This document shows, in pieces, positions 40,961-50,417 of a DNA stretch of 64,000 nt. Within the stretch, counting starts at the first letter, position 1. Each line of letters starts with the position of its first letter. Source of the DNA: Gemmata massiliana (GTDB lineage Bacteria > Planctomycetota > Planctomycetia > Gemmatales > Gemmataceae); assembly GCF_901538265.1 (NCBI RefSeq), contig NZ_LR593886.1, positions 6,903,738 through 6,967,737 of the forward strand. Direction: 5' to 3'. The notes beneath the pieces are model-generated. The model worked only from the letters and a program-made list of their open reading frames with translations. It was not told the origin of the DNA and ran no database searches. The position numbers were made by a program, and so were the translations under genes.

Positions 40961-43270
40961 ATGCTCACCCCCACGCTCACCGTCGCTCTCGTCGGGAACC
41001 CGAACGCGGGGAAATCGACACTGTTCAACGCGCTCTCCGGGCTGCGCCAGCGCATCGGGAACTACCCTGGCGTTACCGTCGAGATGAAGAAGGGACAGTT
41101 CATCGCCAACGGCACGACGGTGGACCTCATCGACCTCCCCGGCACGTACAGCCTCGCCGCCCGCAGCCCGGACGAGATGGTCGCGGTGGACCTGCTTCTG
41201 GGTCGCCGCCCCGAAGAACCCCGGCCATCGGTCGTGCTTTCGATCGTTGACGCGACCAACCTCGACCGGCACCTCTACCTCACGAGTCAGTTGCTCGACT
41301 TGGGCGTACCGGTCGTCGTCGCGGTCAACATGATCGACGCGGCCGCGGCGCAGGGCTTGAAGTTCGACTACGCGAAACTGTCCGAAGCGATCGGCGCACC
41401 CGTCGTACCGATCCAGGCGAACAACGGTACCGGGTTAACGGAACTTACCGCGGCAGTTCGCACCGCGGGGGAACGCGGGACCGCCCCAAGCGGTCCCGCG
41501 TTCCCGCCCGCGTTCGATGAGGTGGTGGAGCAGTTGCGGAAAGAACTGAGCGACGAGGTTCCGCCGGTTCTGCTTCGGCGCGCGGTCATCGATATCGGCG
41601 GGTATACGGAGCAGTGGCTTGTCGAGCGCTACGGCGATCGGTTCAAGGCCGCGCTCGCCGGCGCCCGCGACAAACTCGCCGCACTCGGCCACACGGTTCC
41701 GGGAGTGGAAGCGCGCACGCGATTCGCATGGGTGCGTGCGGCAGTCGCTGCGGCCGTGAGCAAGCCCGCAGTGCGCCCGGTCACGTGGACCGATCGTATC
41801 GACGCGGTTCTCACGCACCGGCTCTGGGGCACGCTCGTGTTCCTGGTCGTGATGTTCCTGATGTTCCAGTCGATCTTTCTGTGGGCGAAGCCGCTCATGG
41901 ATCTGATTAGCAGCGGACAGGACGCGATCGCGGAATCGGTGGAATCGGCTCTACCCTCCGGCCCGCTCCGCGCGCTCCTCGTCGATGGAGTCATCAAGGG
42001 TGTGGGCAGCGTACTAGTGTTCCTGCCGCAAATTATGATCCTGTTCGGCTTCATCGCGGTTCTTGAGGATTGCGGGTACATGGCCCGCGCCGCGTTCCTC
42101 ATGGACCGGATCATGAGCCGGTGCGGGCTGAGCGGGAAGTCGTTCATCCCGATGTTATCGAGCGTGGCATGTGCGGTGCCCGGGATCATGGCCACGCGGG
42201 TCATCGAGAACCGGCGCGACCGGCTCGCCACGATCCTGGTGTCACCCCTCATGAGCTGCTCCGCCCGGCTCCCGGTGTACATCCTGCTCATCGGGGCATT
42301 CGTCGCGCGCCCGGGTTCACCGAGCTGGTTGCCGGGGCTGGTGCTGTTCGCGATGTACATGGTCGGCTTCACCGTCGCACCGCTTGTCGCCCTCGCACTC
42401 AAGCGGACGCTGCTCCGCGGCGCCCCGCCCGTATTCGTGATGGAATTGCCGAGCTATCGGCGCCCGAAGTTTACTTCTGTGCTGCGCCGAATGGGGGGCG
42501 CGGGCTGGGCGTTCACCCTGCGTGCCGGCACGATCATCCTCGCGGCAATGGTGCTCGTGTGGGCGGCACTCTACTTCCCGTACTCCGACGCACAGGGCCA
42601 GGCGTACCCCGATCGCATCGAGAAAGCCGAGGACGCGATCAAGGAGAGTGCCGATCGCCTGAAGGAACTCAAAGAGAAGGACGCGGCGAGCAAGAAAGAG
42701 CTGGAGGCGAACGAACCCGCCCGGGCTCCACTGACCGAAGACGAAAAAGCCGAACTGGAGAAGCTCGAAGAAGCGGCGGGGTTGCCCGATAAACTCAACG
42801 GCGAGTGGAAGCGAAGCAGCTACCTGGGTCGAGTCGGACTGTGGATGGAACCGGTGTTCGAGCCGCTGGGCTGGGACTGGAAAATCGGCGTCGCGGCGAT
42901 GGCGAGCTTCCCGGCACGTGAAGTAATCGTCGGTACGTTTGGGTTGCTCTACGATGTGGGCGAAGTGGACACGAAGGCAATCGGTGACGACGGCGCCGAC
43001 GACGAAGCCAAGGAGAAAGTCGCGGGGCTAACAAAAGCCGTGCAAGAGGACTGGTCGAAAGACCCGATCCGCGGCAAGTACGGTGTGCCGGTCGCGCTGT
43101 CGCTGATGGTGTTCTTCGCACTGTGCTGTCAGTGCGCCGCGACCCTCGCCGTGATCCAGCGCGAAACGAAGAGCTGGCTCTGGCCCGCGTTCACCTTCGT
43201 CTACATGACGACCCTGGCGTACCTCGGCGCGTTCGCCACGTTCCAGTTGGGGCGACTAATCGTGGGGTGA
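40961..43270 (+). CDS. feoB: Ferrous iron transporter FeoB
   Basis: 769 residues from ATG 40961. The cytosolic G domain has G1 GNPNAGKST (residues 12-20), G3 DLPGTYSL and G4 NMID. Two Gate motifs follow in the membrane part: CGYMARAAFLMDRIM and SFPAREVIVGTFG. A lysine/glutamate-rich loop (AEDAIKESADRLKELKEKDA) is inserted between the second-half helices. FeoB imports Fe(II) with GTPase control. It is the last gene of feoA-feoA-feoB. Confidence 0.96.
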   Translation: MLTPTLTVALVGNPNAGKSTLFNALSGLRQRIGNYPGVTVEMKKGQFIANGTTVDLIDLPGTYSLAARSPDEMVAVDLLLGRRPEEPRPSVVLSIVDATNLDRHLYLTSQLLDLGVPVVVAVNMIDAAAAQGLKFDYAKLSEAIGAPVVPIQANNGTGLTELTAAVRTAGERGTAPSGPAFPPAFDEVVEQLRKELSDEVPPVLLRRAVIDIGGYTEQWLVERYGDRFKAALAGARDKLAALGHTVPGVEARTRFAWVRAAVAAAVSKPAVRPVTWTDRIDAVLTHRLWGTLVFLVVMFLMFQSIFLWAKPLMDLISSGQDAIAESVESALPSGPLRALLVDGVIKGVGSVLVFLPQIMILFGFIAVLEDCGYMARAAFLMDRIMSRCGLSGKSFIPMLSSVACAVPGIMATRVIENRRDRLATILVSPLMSCSARLPVYILLIGAFVARPGSPSWLPGLVLFAMYMVGFTVAPLVALALKRTLLRGAPPVFVMELPSYRRPKFTSVLRRMGGAGWAFTLRAGTIILAAMVLVWAALYFPYSDAQGQAYPDRIEKAEDAIKESADRLKELKEKDAASKKELEANEPARAPLTEDEKAELEKLEEAAGLPDKLNGEWKRSSYLGRVGLWMEPVFEPLGWDWKIGVAAMASFPAREVIVGTFGLLYDVGEVDTKAIGDDGADDEAKEKVAGLTKAVQEDWSKDPIRGKYGVPVALSLMVFFALCCQCAATLAVIQRETKSWLWPAFTFVYMTTLAYLGAFATFQLGRLIVG

Positions 43271-43321
43271 CGACGAACCGCCTCTCTCGTGGAGTCGAGA
43301 AAGGCGCCGTAATCGAGCACT

Positions 43322-43573
43322 CTAACCGGCAAGAGGCGGGGCCAAGAGCCAACGGAGCAATTTTGCGTTATCGGCCCCCGCCCCGTGCGTCCCGGTGGCC
43401 CACAACCACCACAGCGGGACACCCACCACAGTTACCTCTCCCTTCCCGACCTTTGCAGTGGCCACGAACCCCAAACCCGCCTTCTCGAACCCAACCGCGC
43501 TCACGAGAACCCGACCGCCATTCTCCCCGCGGATCGGCGACGCCCGAAAGAACGTCGCCGATTTGATGGCGTT
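43322..43573 (-). pseudogene. C-terminal remnant of a planctomycete protein
   Basis: An 84-codon frame is bounded upstream by a TAG at 43574-43576, with no good start or ribosome site. Its sequence looks coding: RVLVSAVGFEKAGLG, then KGEVTVVGVPLWWLWATG and ADNAKLLRWLLAPPLAG. The ending resembles DUF4350-like or amidotransferase-like secreted proteins in which a 'GKGxVTVVG' strand precedes a final 'NxxLLxWLL' helix. It lies between feoB and rpsU and is probably a decayed gene end. Confidence 0.45.
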
Positions 43574-43728
43574 CTACCTCGCGCGAAGTGAATTGATCAA
43601 GTACCGCTCGCAGGAGCGAGCGGATTACCCCGATATTGAAGTCATTTTGTACGAGAGGTGCTAAACAGCACAAACCCACCACCATTAAGGTTCGGGTTCA
43701 CGGAGTGCCGAGCGTCGGACGTGAGCAG

Positions 43729-43929
43729 TTAGGAACGAGGGGCGCTCGCGGCCTTGCGAATCGCGTTCATGCGGCGCGCTTCTTTCCGGCGCCGGGCCTC
43801 GCACGGCTTCTCGTAGTACTCGTGGGCGCGAAGTTCACCCTTCATCCCGCTGCGTTCGATCAGCTTCTTGAACCGCCGGAGAGCGGCGCCGATCGGCTCC
43901 CGCTCGTGAACACGCATCCGCAGCCCCAT
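43729..43929 (-). CDS. rpsU: 30S ribosomal protein S21
   Basis: 66 residues from ATG 43929, preceded by GGGGGA. MRVHEREPIGAALRRFKKLI and EYYEKPCEARRRKEA are diagnostic of S21, which sits at the 30S platform and helps initiation. It is highly basic, as expected. A second ATG at 43917 (MRVHERE) is an alternative start. It is not next to dnaG or rpoD here. Confidence 0.93.
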   Translation of the reverse strand: MGLRMRVHEREPIGAALRRFKKLIERSGMKGELRAHEYYEKPCEARRRKEARRMNAIRKAASAPRS

Positions 43930-44068
43930 TCGATCCCCCCGTGAATCGGACCCACTGTGTGGGTTCTGAGTGAAAAAACACGTCTCTACTGTAGACGATC
44001 CAAGGGCGGTTCGGAAGTTCCCGCCCGGGAAACTATTTGTGGCTCATATAGGCTACAGAACTCACACG

Positions 44069-44833
44069 TCAACGGTCATGGGGTCTTTTTCGTTTCGGCC
44101 CCTTTTGTCGGTCGCTCACCTTGCGCCGCAACCGGAAGTCGGCGCTGCCGTGGTACGTCGCCAGAACCGCACCGACGCCCGCGTAGTGGTCGAACAGCTC
44201 GTACACCACGGCCTCTTCGTCCGGCCACGGGTATGCGAAAATCACGTCCATGTCGCTGATTTCCAGTCCCAGCTCTTCATACGCTTGGTCGCCCTCGGTC
44301 GTGAGCCACGAGTACGTTCCGCCCTTGTACACGCGGTCCTCCGCTCCGGGCGGGACGAAGCTCCCGTGGACCAGTTCCACCGGCAAATCGTAGTCCTCGG
44401 CGAGTTGGCGCCCCTCGTCGATCAGTGTGCCCTCGATCTCGATCCCGCACGCCTCGAAATCGAGCATGGCAGCCAACCCCACAACCACGCCGAACCCGCA
44501 CCCCCATTCGCAGAACCGCGACCCGCGTGTGAATTCCCCGCCGGCCAGTGCTCGGAGCACTTTGTACGCGGTGGCGTAATCGCACGGGACGAACGCGGGC
44601 ACTTGGCACGCAGTCTGGAACCGGTCGATCCGGCGCTCGGCGTCGCGGAGGAACCGGCGCACGTCGGCCGGTGGGTCGGCGTCGGTGATTGGTACGAGTA
44701 GTTCTCGTAGTGACATTTGGAACGGTATTTGGGGGAACAGTTCCGATAACCGCGCGCGAATTTCGTGCCCGAACCGGAACGGGTCGTAGGATGTATGGGT
44801 GTTGTATTGCACCCGTGCCGCGAGGTTCGACAT
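44069..44833 (-). CDS. Class I SAM-dependent methyltransferase-like protein
   Basis: 254 residues from ATG 44833 (MSNLAARVQYNTHTSYDPFR). FCEWGCGFGVVVGLAAMLDF is motif I of the Rossmann methyltransferase fold, followed by ACGIEIEGTLIDEGRQLAED (acidic motif II). FAYPWPDEEAVVYELFDHYA is where motif IV lies. The substrate is unknown. ATG 44887 is an in-frame alternative. Its start codon overlaps the ATG of the divergent small gene at 44832. Confidence 0.78.
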   Translation of the reverse strand: MSNLAARVQYNTHTSYDPFRFGHEIRARLSELFPQIPFQMSLRELLVPITDADPPADVRRFLRDAERRIDRFQTACQVPAFVPCDYATAYKVLRALAGGEFTRGSRFCEWGCGFGVVVGLAAMLDFEACGIEIEGTLIDEGRQLAEDYDLPVELVHGSFVPPGAEDRVYKGGTYSWLTTEGDQAYEELGLEISDMDVIFAYPWPDEEAVVYELFDHYAGVGAVLATYHGSADFRLRRKVSDRQKGPKRKRPHDR

Positions 44834-45029
44834 GTCCGCAGAACAATCAGGCCAAATCACCGTCGAACAGCGGCGCGCGATTTTCAAGGCGCTGGTCGAG
44901 GCTCAGGACGGCGGCGCGGGCGTGGCCGCGTCGCGCACCGCGGTGGCGCGCCAGTTCGCGGTGAGCGAGGACCAGGTGCGCGACGTCGAGCGCGAGGGCA
45001 TGGCCAACCAGTGGCCGCCCCTCGATTAA
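44832..45029 (+). CDS. Small helix-turn-helix-like protein
   Basis: 65 residues from ATG 44832 (MSAEQSGQITVEQRRAIFKA). The C-terminal half, AASRTAVARQFAVSEDQVRDVEREG, resembles an HTH of the kind found in small planctomycete DNA-binding proteins. GAGG lies 8 bases before the ATG. The start overlaps the divergent methyltransferase start by two bases (CATG), so the two genes share their control region. A regulatory role is possible but unproven. Confidence 0.6.
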   Translation: MSAEQSGQITVEQRRAIFKALVEAQDGGAGVAASRTAVARQFAVSEDQVRDVEREGMANQWPPLD

Positions 45030-45074
45030 AGACGAGCCCACTCGATACGCGCGTGACCGACCCGATGGGCACGG

Positions 45075-47096
45075 TCACTTCTTGGGGAACTGCCAGTTTT
45101 CATCAAACAGCCCGGCGGCAACGACCTCATATGCGGCCGGATCTTTCTCGGTCGGCGCCGGTTTAATCACCGCCCAATCACCGAGACGCGGGTACAAGAG
45201 CGCGTTAGTGCCCTTCAAGTCGGCCTCTTTGAACGTGTGCCCGCTGTTGATGACGACGTACCGCGTCGGTTCCTGTGGGTTCGGGTAGATCAGCACGGGC
45301 ACGTGTGTTTTTGGATCGTACTCAACGCCGTTCACACCAAGCTTCTCTTCCGTCCACGTGATCGGCAACTTCGGCAGCACCTTCGCAATAAGCGGGTTGC
45401 TCTGCGGGTCGCCGAACAGGACAAGGTTATCGGGCGCCCGACCTCCGACACCCTCCGCATCACAAACCGGTAACGCACCACGGAAATACCGGTCCCATAT
45501 TGATACGAACTGATTCACGGACGCGGTCGCGTGCTTGTCCATACCTGGAGCGAATCCCGTCGCGCCAGGTTTCACGACAACGAACCGCGACAGAAAAGCA
45601 TCGTCGATCGGCCCTTGCAGTTCTTTGCGCTTACGCAAATCGTCCTGCCACTTGTCGCGATCTGTTATCGACCATTGGCCGCCGGTTTTAGTCAGAAAGA
45701 GCGATACCGCCTTCGGTTGTACCCCTTTCGTGGGAACCTTCTGTCCGTCGATCGCGATTTCCGCCGGGAACGGGTACTCCTCGCGTAACAACCGGATCGC
45801 GGCCACGTTCGTCGTCTCGATCCGCAAACCGTCTTTCGTCCAGCGCGAGTCGATCACGGCCCTCTCATAATGCCGGTCGAGGGCTTCAATGTCCCCGTGA
45901 CCAAAATCGTGGTACCGCGTGGTGTACGTCACGAACCGGACGCGATCGGGGGATTTGCGGTCGGTCGAGAGGTACTTCTTGAACTCGGCCTCGGCCTTGT
46001 CTTGCCACTCCTTCGGCATCTGGTGTTCCAACCCCGGCGCGACGAGGTGCGTGAACTTCAGTGGCTCCTTGAACGCTTTGAGTGCGCTCTCGATGTTGTC
46101 GGCGGCCTTCTTCTGCGGGTCTTTCTCGCCACTGTAGGCAACAATCGGCACGTTGAACGCATTTTCCGCGTAATCAACCGCATCGTAGATGTGAAGGCAC
46201 TTCTCCTGGTAGTCTGGCAGTTGCTTCGGCAGATTCGCGATGTAGCCGCGGGTCGTCGTAAATCCCGCTCCGGGACCGATGGCGGCGAACATGAATGGGT
46301 GGTGAAGCCCCATGTGCCAGGCGCCGGCCCCGCCCATTGAAAAGCCGCGGAGGACGACACGAGATGGGTCGAGAGGAGAGTTCCCCAGCTTTTCCTCGAA
46401 TCTGAAGAACGCGCGGACCGCGCTCATAACATCGGATTCCCCGGCCCACCGGTAAGCGTTATTACCGCGGCCGTACACCTCAACGATTACGCGATCCAAA
46501 TCTTTTGGCGAGGCCCCGCCATGCGTGGCGATGAATTTCGCCTCGGTCAGCGATGCGTCGCGCCCGTGCAACACGATGTCGACGCGCCATTTCTTCTGGG
46601 GATCTTTGCCGTAGTCGGGCGGCAGCAGAACGGCGTAGGGTTGAATGGATTCGTCAACGTTCTCCGCGAGGTACGCACGCAGCACCCACTTGCCCGGCGC
46701 GTCGCGCCAGACAGCTTTACCGTCTTCGGCCTGCTTCGCGCGGGCAAGCCCCTGGTCGAGTGTTGTGAGCGCCCACTTCCCGCTGTTCGCGTGATACCAC
46801 TCCTCGAACCGGACGATGTTCTCCGCCGCCTTCAGATAGATCTCGACTTCGATCAGTACGTGGAGCGGAATCTTCTTCTCTTTGAGAGCTACAATTGCCT
46901 TGCGGAGCTGCTCCGTTTTCTCAGTGATTTGCTTGAGTGCGACCTCGTCGGGCTTGGTCGCTTTCGGCGGATCAAAGTTCGGCTGCGCCACCTTCTTGTC
47001 ACCCTTTTTCTCTTGGGCCGCGACCGTGTCGGGTTGCGACATCTCGACCGTGACAGCGATACTGGCGAACAAACCGATGGCGAGAACCAGACGCAT
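45075..47096 (-). CDS. Secreted alpha/beta-hydrolase, prolyl oligopeptidase/esterase type
   Basis: 673 residues from ATG 47096, chosen for the signal peptide MRLVLAIGLFASIAVTVEM. The nucleophile elbow is LRGFSMGGAGAWHMGLHHP (GFSMGG serine), and LEHQMPKEW near the C-terminal end of the catalytic domain has the probable histidine. PYAVLLPPDYGKDPQKKWRV introduces the hydrolase domain. The N-terminal ~120 residues are helical. The last ~250 residues form a second beta-rich domain, unrecognised. Substrate may be peptide or ester. Confidence 0.83.
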   Translation of the reverse strand: MRLVLAIGLFASIAVTVEMSQPDTVAAQEKKGDKKVAQPNFDPPKATKPDEVALKQITEKTEQLRKAIVALKEKKIPLHVLIEVEIYLKAAENIVRFEEWYHANSGKWALTTLDQGLARAKQAEDGKAVWRDAPGKWVLRAYLAENVDESIQPYAVLLPPDYGKDPQKKWRVDIVLHGRDASLTEAKFIATHGGASPKDLDRVIVEVYGRGNNAYRWAGESDVMSAVRAFFRFEEKLGNSPLDPSRVVLRGFSMGGAGAWHMGLHHPFMFAAIGPGAGFTTTRGYIANLPKQLPDYQEKCLHIYDAVDYAENAFNVPIVAYSGEKDPQKKAADNIESALKAFKEPLKFTHLVAPGLEHQMPKEWQDKAEAEFKKYLSTDRKSPDRVRFVTYTTRYHDFGHGDIEALDRHYERAVIDSRWTKDGLRIETTNVAAIRLLREEYPFPAEIAIDGQKVPTKGVQPKAVSLFLTKTGGQWSITDRDKWQDDLRKRKELQGPIDDAFLSRFVVVKPGATGFAPGMDKHATASVNQFVSIWDRYFRGALPVCDAEGVGGRAPDNLVLFGDPQSNPLIAKVLPKLPITWTEEKLGVNGVEYDPKTHVPVLIYPNPQEPTRYVVINSGHTFKEADLKGTNALLYPRLGDWAVIKPAPTEKDPAAYEVVAAGLFDENWQFPKK

Positions 47097-47325
47097 GGGA
47101 CGGCCTCCGAGCGGGACCAGCACACTACCAGTTCCCGGGCACAAGTTCCAGCACACCGAGCGAGAAGAAGCCGCCCGGTGCGTCGTCGTTCCGGCGTCGG
47201 TTTTCCGTTTGGAACTTGGATCTCCGCAACCTGAAACTTGCTAGAATCGAAGTGCGAGACGGTCCGTTCGGGGCGCGCGGCAGGGGCCGCGACGGGAACC
47301 CGGCGGGCGCGCGCGGAGGTCAACC

Positions 47326-47907
47326 ATGATTTCGGTCAAAGTGGTGGTATTGTGCTTCGTGGTTCTTGGCGTGGTGGCCGGTTCCGCGCGTGCGGCCAAC
47401 CCGGTCGTCGTCGTCGAAACAAGCGCGGGGAGCTTCAAGATCGAACTGTTCGAGGACAAGGCCCCGGTCACGGTGAAGAACTTCCTCCAGTACGTCGAGG
47501 ACAAACACTACGACGGCACCATCTTCCACCGGGTCATCAACGACTTCATGATCCAGGGCGGCGGGTTCGAGGCGGGGATGAAGGAGAAGAAGACCCGCGA
47601 CCCGATCAAGAACGAGTCGAACAACGGGCTGTCGAACCTCAAGGGCACGATCGCGATGGCCCGCACCCGTGAACCGAACAGCGCCAGCGCCCAGTGGTAC
47701 ATCAACGTCAAAGACAACACGTTCCTCGACAAGGCCAAGGCCCAGGACGGCGTCGGGTACTGCGTGTTCGGCCGCGTGATCGAGGGGCAGGACGTGATCG
47801 ACAAGATCAAGACCGTGGAAACCGACACCGTGAAGGGCCACGAGAACGTGCCCTCCAAGGACATTGTCATCAAGTCCGCGAAGGTTGTGAAAGAAGAAAA
47901 GAAATAA
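47326..47907 (+). CDS. Secreted cyclophilin-type peptidyl-prolyl isomerase
   Basis: 193 residues from ATG 47326, with signal peptide MISVKVVVLCFVVLGVVAGSA. The cyclophilin core follows: FEDKAPVTVKNFLQYVEDKH, GTIFHRVINDFMIQGGGFE (catalytic FHRV, FMIQGG) and GTIAMARTREPNSASAQWYIN. It catalyses cis-trans isomerisation of X-Pro bonds in periplasmic proteins. Length is normal for bacterial PpiA/PpiB. The signal peptide favours a PpiA-like role. Confidence 0.93.
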   Translation: MISVKVVVLCFVVLGVVAGSARAANPVVVVETSAGSFKIELFEDKAPVTVKNFLQYVEDKHYDGTIFHRVINDFMIQGGGFEAGMKEKKTRDPIKNESNNGLSNLKGTIAMARTREPNSASAQWYINVKDNTFLDKAKAQDGVGYCVFGRVIEGQDVIDKIKTVETDTVKGHENVPSKDIVIKSAKVVKEEKK

Positions 47908-47932
47908 GCCTGAGAAGGTAAAGGAACCAAGG

Positions 47933-48007
47933 CAAAAGTAAAAAGAGAAAAGGCAAAAATGGGGTCAAGCGTTTGCTCCGCTTTTACCTTTTCTCTTTTT
48001 ACTTTTG
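47933..48007. terminator. Bidirectional A/T-rich terminator hairpin
   Basis: Arms 47933-47958 and 47982-48007 are near-perfect complements built on AAAAGTAAAAAGAGAAAAGG. It lies between two convergent genes (the cyclophilin and clpS). The A/T runs serve as a T-tract on either strand. Confidence 0.75.
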
Positions 48008-48013
48008 TTTTGG

Positions 48014-48340
48014 TTATTCAGCGGCTTCTAGTTCCGCGGTCATCGATCCTTTGCAGCGCGGGATGCGCGGATCGATACCGTAAGCGTGGATCTGGTCGCG
48101 TTTCAGTTCGGCGCGCTCCAGGCTAGTGGTGCAGACAATCGCGCGGCCCTTCGTGTCCACGATCTTCGCGAGCTGGTACCCCTTCTCGATCGGGTGGCCG
48201 AACAGCGCCTTCAGCATCTCGATCACGTACTCGTAGCTGTGGTCGTCATCGTTGAGCAGTACGACGTGGTACGGAGGTTGTCGCTTCGTGCGCTGATCGG
48301 TTTCGACTTCAGTGTCGGGGAGAGTAGCCGGTCCGGGCAT
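48014..48340 (-). CDS. clpS: ClpS adaptor protein
   Basis: 108 residues from ATG 48340. PYHVVLLNDDDHSYEYVIEM is the ClpS signature; the acidic DDD is conserved for N-end-rule substrate binding. The core ends KGRAIVCTTSLERAELKRDQ, followed by a short extra tail. ClpS delivers N-degron substrates to ClpA/ClpC with ClpP. No clpA or clpP in the window. The N-terminal ~20 residues are disordered, as usual. Confidence 0.95.
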   Translation of the reverse strand: MPGPATLPDTEVETDQRTKRQPPYHVVLLNDDDHSYEYVIEMLKALFGHPIEKGYQLAKIVDTKGRAIVCTTSLERAELKRDQIHAYGIDPRIPRCKGSMTAELEAAE

Positions 48341-48459
48341 ATCTCGGTCTCCGGAGCCTGTGGAGTCTGCTCCTTATTGTGACCGATCCCGGCGCGGGGT
48401 CAACCCGTTACGAGTTCTAAAGGGTCCGAGTTCAAGGGCGCCGCCCCCTTCTCGGAGAG

Positions 48460-50223
48460 TTACACCCGCACCTTCTGAATCCCGGCAGCGGCGATACGAC
48501 TTGTGTTGGTGCTTGGGCCGGTGTTCGGTTCGAGGCGCCCGAACGTGACCACGGCGATGTCGTCGTTTTGGGCGCGGCCATTAGCGTGTTTGCGCACCGC
48601 GTTGACGAGGCGCTCGCCCAGGTACTTGGGGCGCTGCGCGGCGGCACTGAGGGCCGAGTCGTCCGGGACGAGGCACCGGTCCGCGGCCTCGGGGCCGAAC
48701 ATCGCTCCGGCCGGGTTCATGGCGTCGGTCACGCCGTCGGTGTAAACGGCCAGTGAGTCCCCCACGTCCAACTGGACCGTGACCTGTCCGAACGGGTACC
48801 CGGGTTGGGCGCCGATGGGCGTGCCGGTGTCATCGAGAGAGATCGCGTCGACCAGTTGGTCGGTGGCTGCACGGTACAGTTTGGGACTCATGTGCCCAGC
48901 GTTCACGATGGTGAGCGTGTGCTCGACCGGGTCGAGCACGATGACCGCGAGCGTCACGAACCGGTCGCCCATCGAGTTACTCATCTGGTCGTTGAGCAAC
49001 CCGACGGCTTGAGCGAGATCGGGGACCGTGAGCAGGCAGAACCGCACTTCGGAACTGAGCTTGGCCACGAGCAGCGCCGCTGAAACGCCTTTCCCGGCCA
49101 CGTCGCCGAGCACAATAGCGATGCGCCCGTCGCGGAGCGGCACGAAATCGTAGTAGTCGCCACCGACCGTCTGAGCCGGTGAGTAGTGCGAGTAGAATTC
49201 GTATCCCGCCACATCGGGGAGCGTTTGGGGCAGGAACCCGAGTTGCACCTTGCGGGCGAGTTCGATCTCCTTCGCTTCCTTCTCGCGCTCGAGCATCTGG
49301 GCGAGCATCCGGGCCTTCTCGATCGAGATGCTCGCGAGATTGGCGACGATGGTGAGCAGGTTCAGGTCGTCGAGGCTGAACTTCTTGGTGCGGTCCTGAG
49401 TGTCCAGTTGAAGCGCCCCGATGGGGCGCCCGTCGGCGGTAGCCAGCGGCACGCACATCACTGAGCGGATCTTGAACTCGGCGATGCTCGCGGCCGGCCC
49501 GAGGGCCGCGTCGCTGCCCGCGTCCTCACTCAGATACGACTGCATCGAGTCGAGCGTCTTCTTCACGATCGTCTTGCTGAACCGCGTGTCTTCCATACCG
49601 GCCCGGCGGCTCTTGACCGCTTTGGGCAGCGCCCGGCCGTTTTCTTCGAGCATCAGAACGAAGCACCGGTCGGCCTGCTTGAAGACACCGAACAGCGTGT
49701 CCGCGATCTGCGACAGCAGCGCATCGAGTTCGTGCGTGCGGGAAAGGTTCGTGCTGATTTCCAGGAGCGCCCGGAGGCGCTCCGACGGGGCCACTTCCAG
49801 AAAGCTCTGGGCCGCGCCCTTGGTGGCCGAACCCTCGATCGTGGTCTGCCCGGTCTCCTCGTCTTCGTCAACTGCCCGGCCCTTGGACAACCAGTCCGGG
49901 AGCGGTTGCGGACGAACCGCTCGCTCGTCGTGGAACCGGAACAGGAAGTCACAAATCTTGATCCGATCGTCCGGCTTGAGCGCCTGGCGCGTCGTAACCT
50001 CTTTGCTGTTTACGAACGTGCGATTGCGGCTCTTGAGATCCTCAATGTAGAACTGGCCGTTGACCCGCAGAACCTGGGCGTGTTTGCGACTCACTGCGTG
50101 GTGCGGGATAACAATTTGACACTCTTTCTCGTCCCGCCCGATCACGAGCGCGTCCCCGCTCAAGGGGATGTTCTTGTTCGGCGCGGCCCCTTCGGGTGAC
50201 TTCAACAAGATGAGTGACGGCAT
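48460..50223 (-). CDS. FHA-GAF-SpoIIE (PP2C) serine/threonine phosphatase
   Basis: 587 residues from ATG 50223 (MPSLILLKSPEGAAPNKNIP). FHA domain ~1-100 (VIGRDEKECQIVIPHHAVSRKHAQV, here the GRD and SRKH binding residues). GAF ~150-320. SpoIIE/RsbU PP2C domain ~345-570, with QLGFLPQTLP, GGDYYDFV, VLGDVAGKGVSAALL and a DGVTDAMN metal-binding motif. The family dephosphorylates anti-anti-sigma factors or other proteins, and FHA binds phosphothreonine peptides. It suggests a partner-switching pathway; partners are not nearby. Confidence 0.92.
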   Translation of the reverse strand: MPSLILLKSPEGAAPNKNIPLSGDALVIGRDEKECQIVIPHHAVSRKHAQVLRVNGQFYIEDLKSRNRTFVNSKEVTTRQALKPDDRIKICDFLFRFHDERAVRPQPLPDWLSKGRAVDEDEETGQTTIEGSATKGAAQSFLEVAPSERLRALLEISTNLSRTHELDALLSQIADTLFGVFKQADRCFVLMLEENGRALPKAVKSRRAGMEDTRFSKTIVKKTLDSMQSYLSEDAGSDAALGPAASIAEFKIRSVMCVPLATADGRPIGALQLDTQDRTKKFSLDDLNLLTIVANLASISIEKARMLAQMLEREKEAKEIELARKVQLGFLPQTLPDVAGYEFYSHYSPAQTVGGDYYDFVPLRDGRIAIVLGDVAGKGVSAALLVAKLSSEVRFCLLTVPDLAQAVGLLNDQMSNSMGDRFVTLAVIVLDPVEHTLTIVNAGHMSPKLYRAATDQLVDAISLDDTGTPIGAQPGYPFGQVTVQLDVGDSLAVYTDGVTDAMNPAGAMFGPEAADRCLVPDDSALSAAAQRPKYLGERLVNAVRKHANGRAQNDDIAVVTFGRLEPNTGPSTNTSRIAAAGIQKVRV

Positions 50224-50417
50224 GGACGGCGCCCGCAATTTAGAAGAACGGCACGACGGTCTGAACGACGCAGGCAAATCACCCCGAATGGTACCGCTCC
50301 GGCCCAATTTCCGCAAGCAGCCAAACCAAGCGTTCGCGCGCAGTTTCAGTTCAAGATAGAATACGCTCAACGGGTCCGGCGTCGGACAGGAAACGTGTAT
50401 TTTGCGGGGTAAATGTC

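Noticed and set aside
43385-43664. Plus-strand open frames between feoB and rpsU
   Set aside because: Proline/arginine-rich with no motif; the opposite strand holds a more protein-like remnant.
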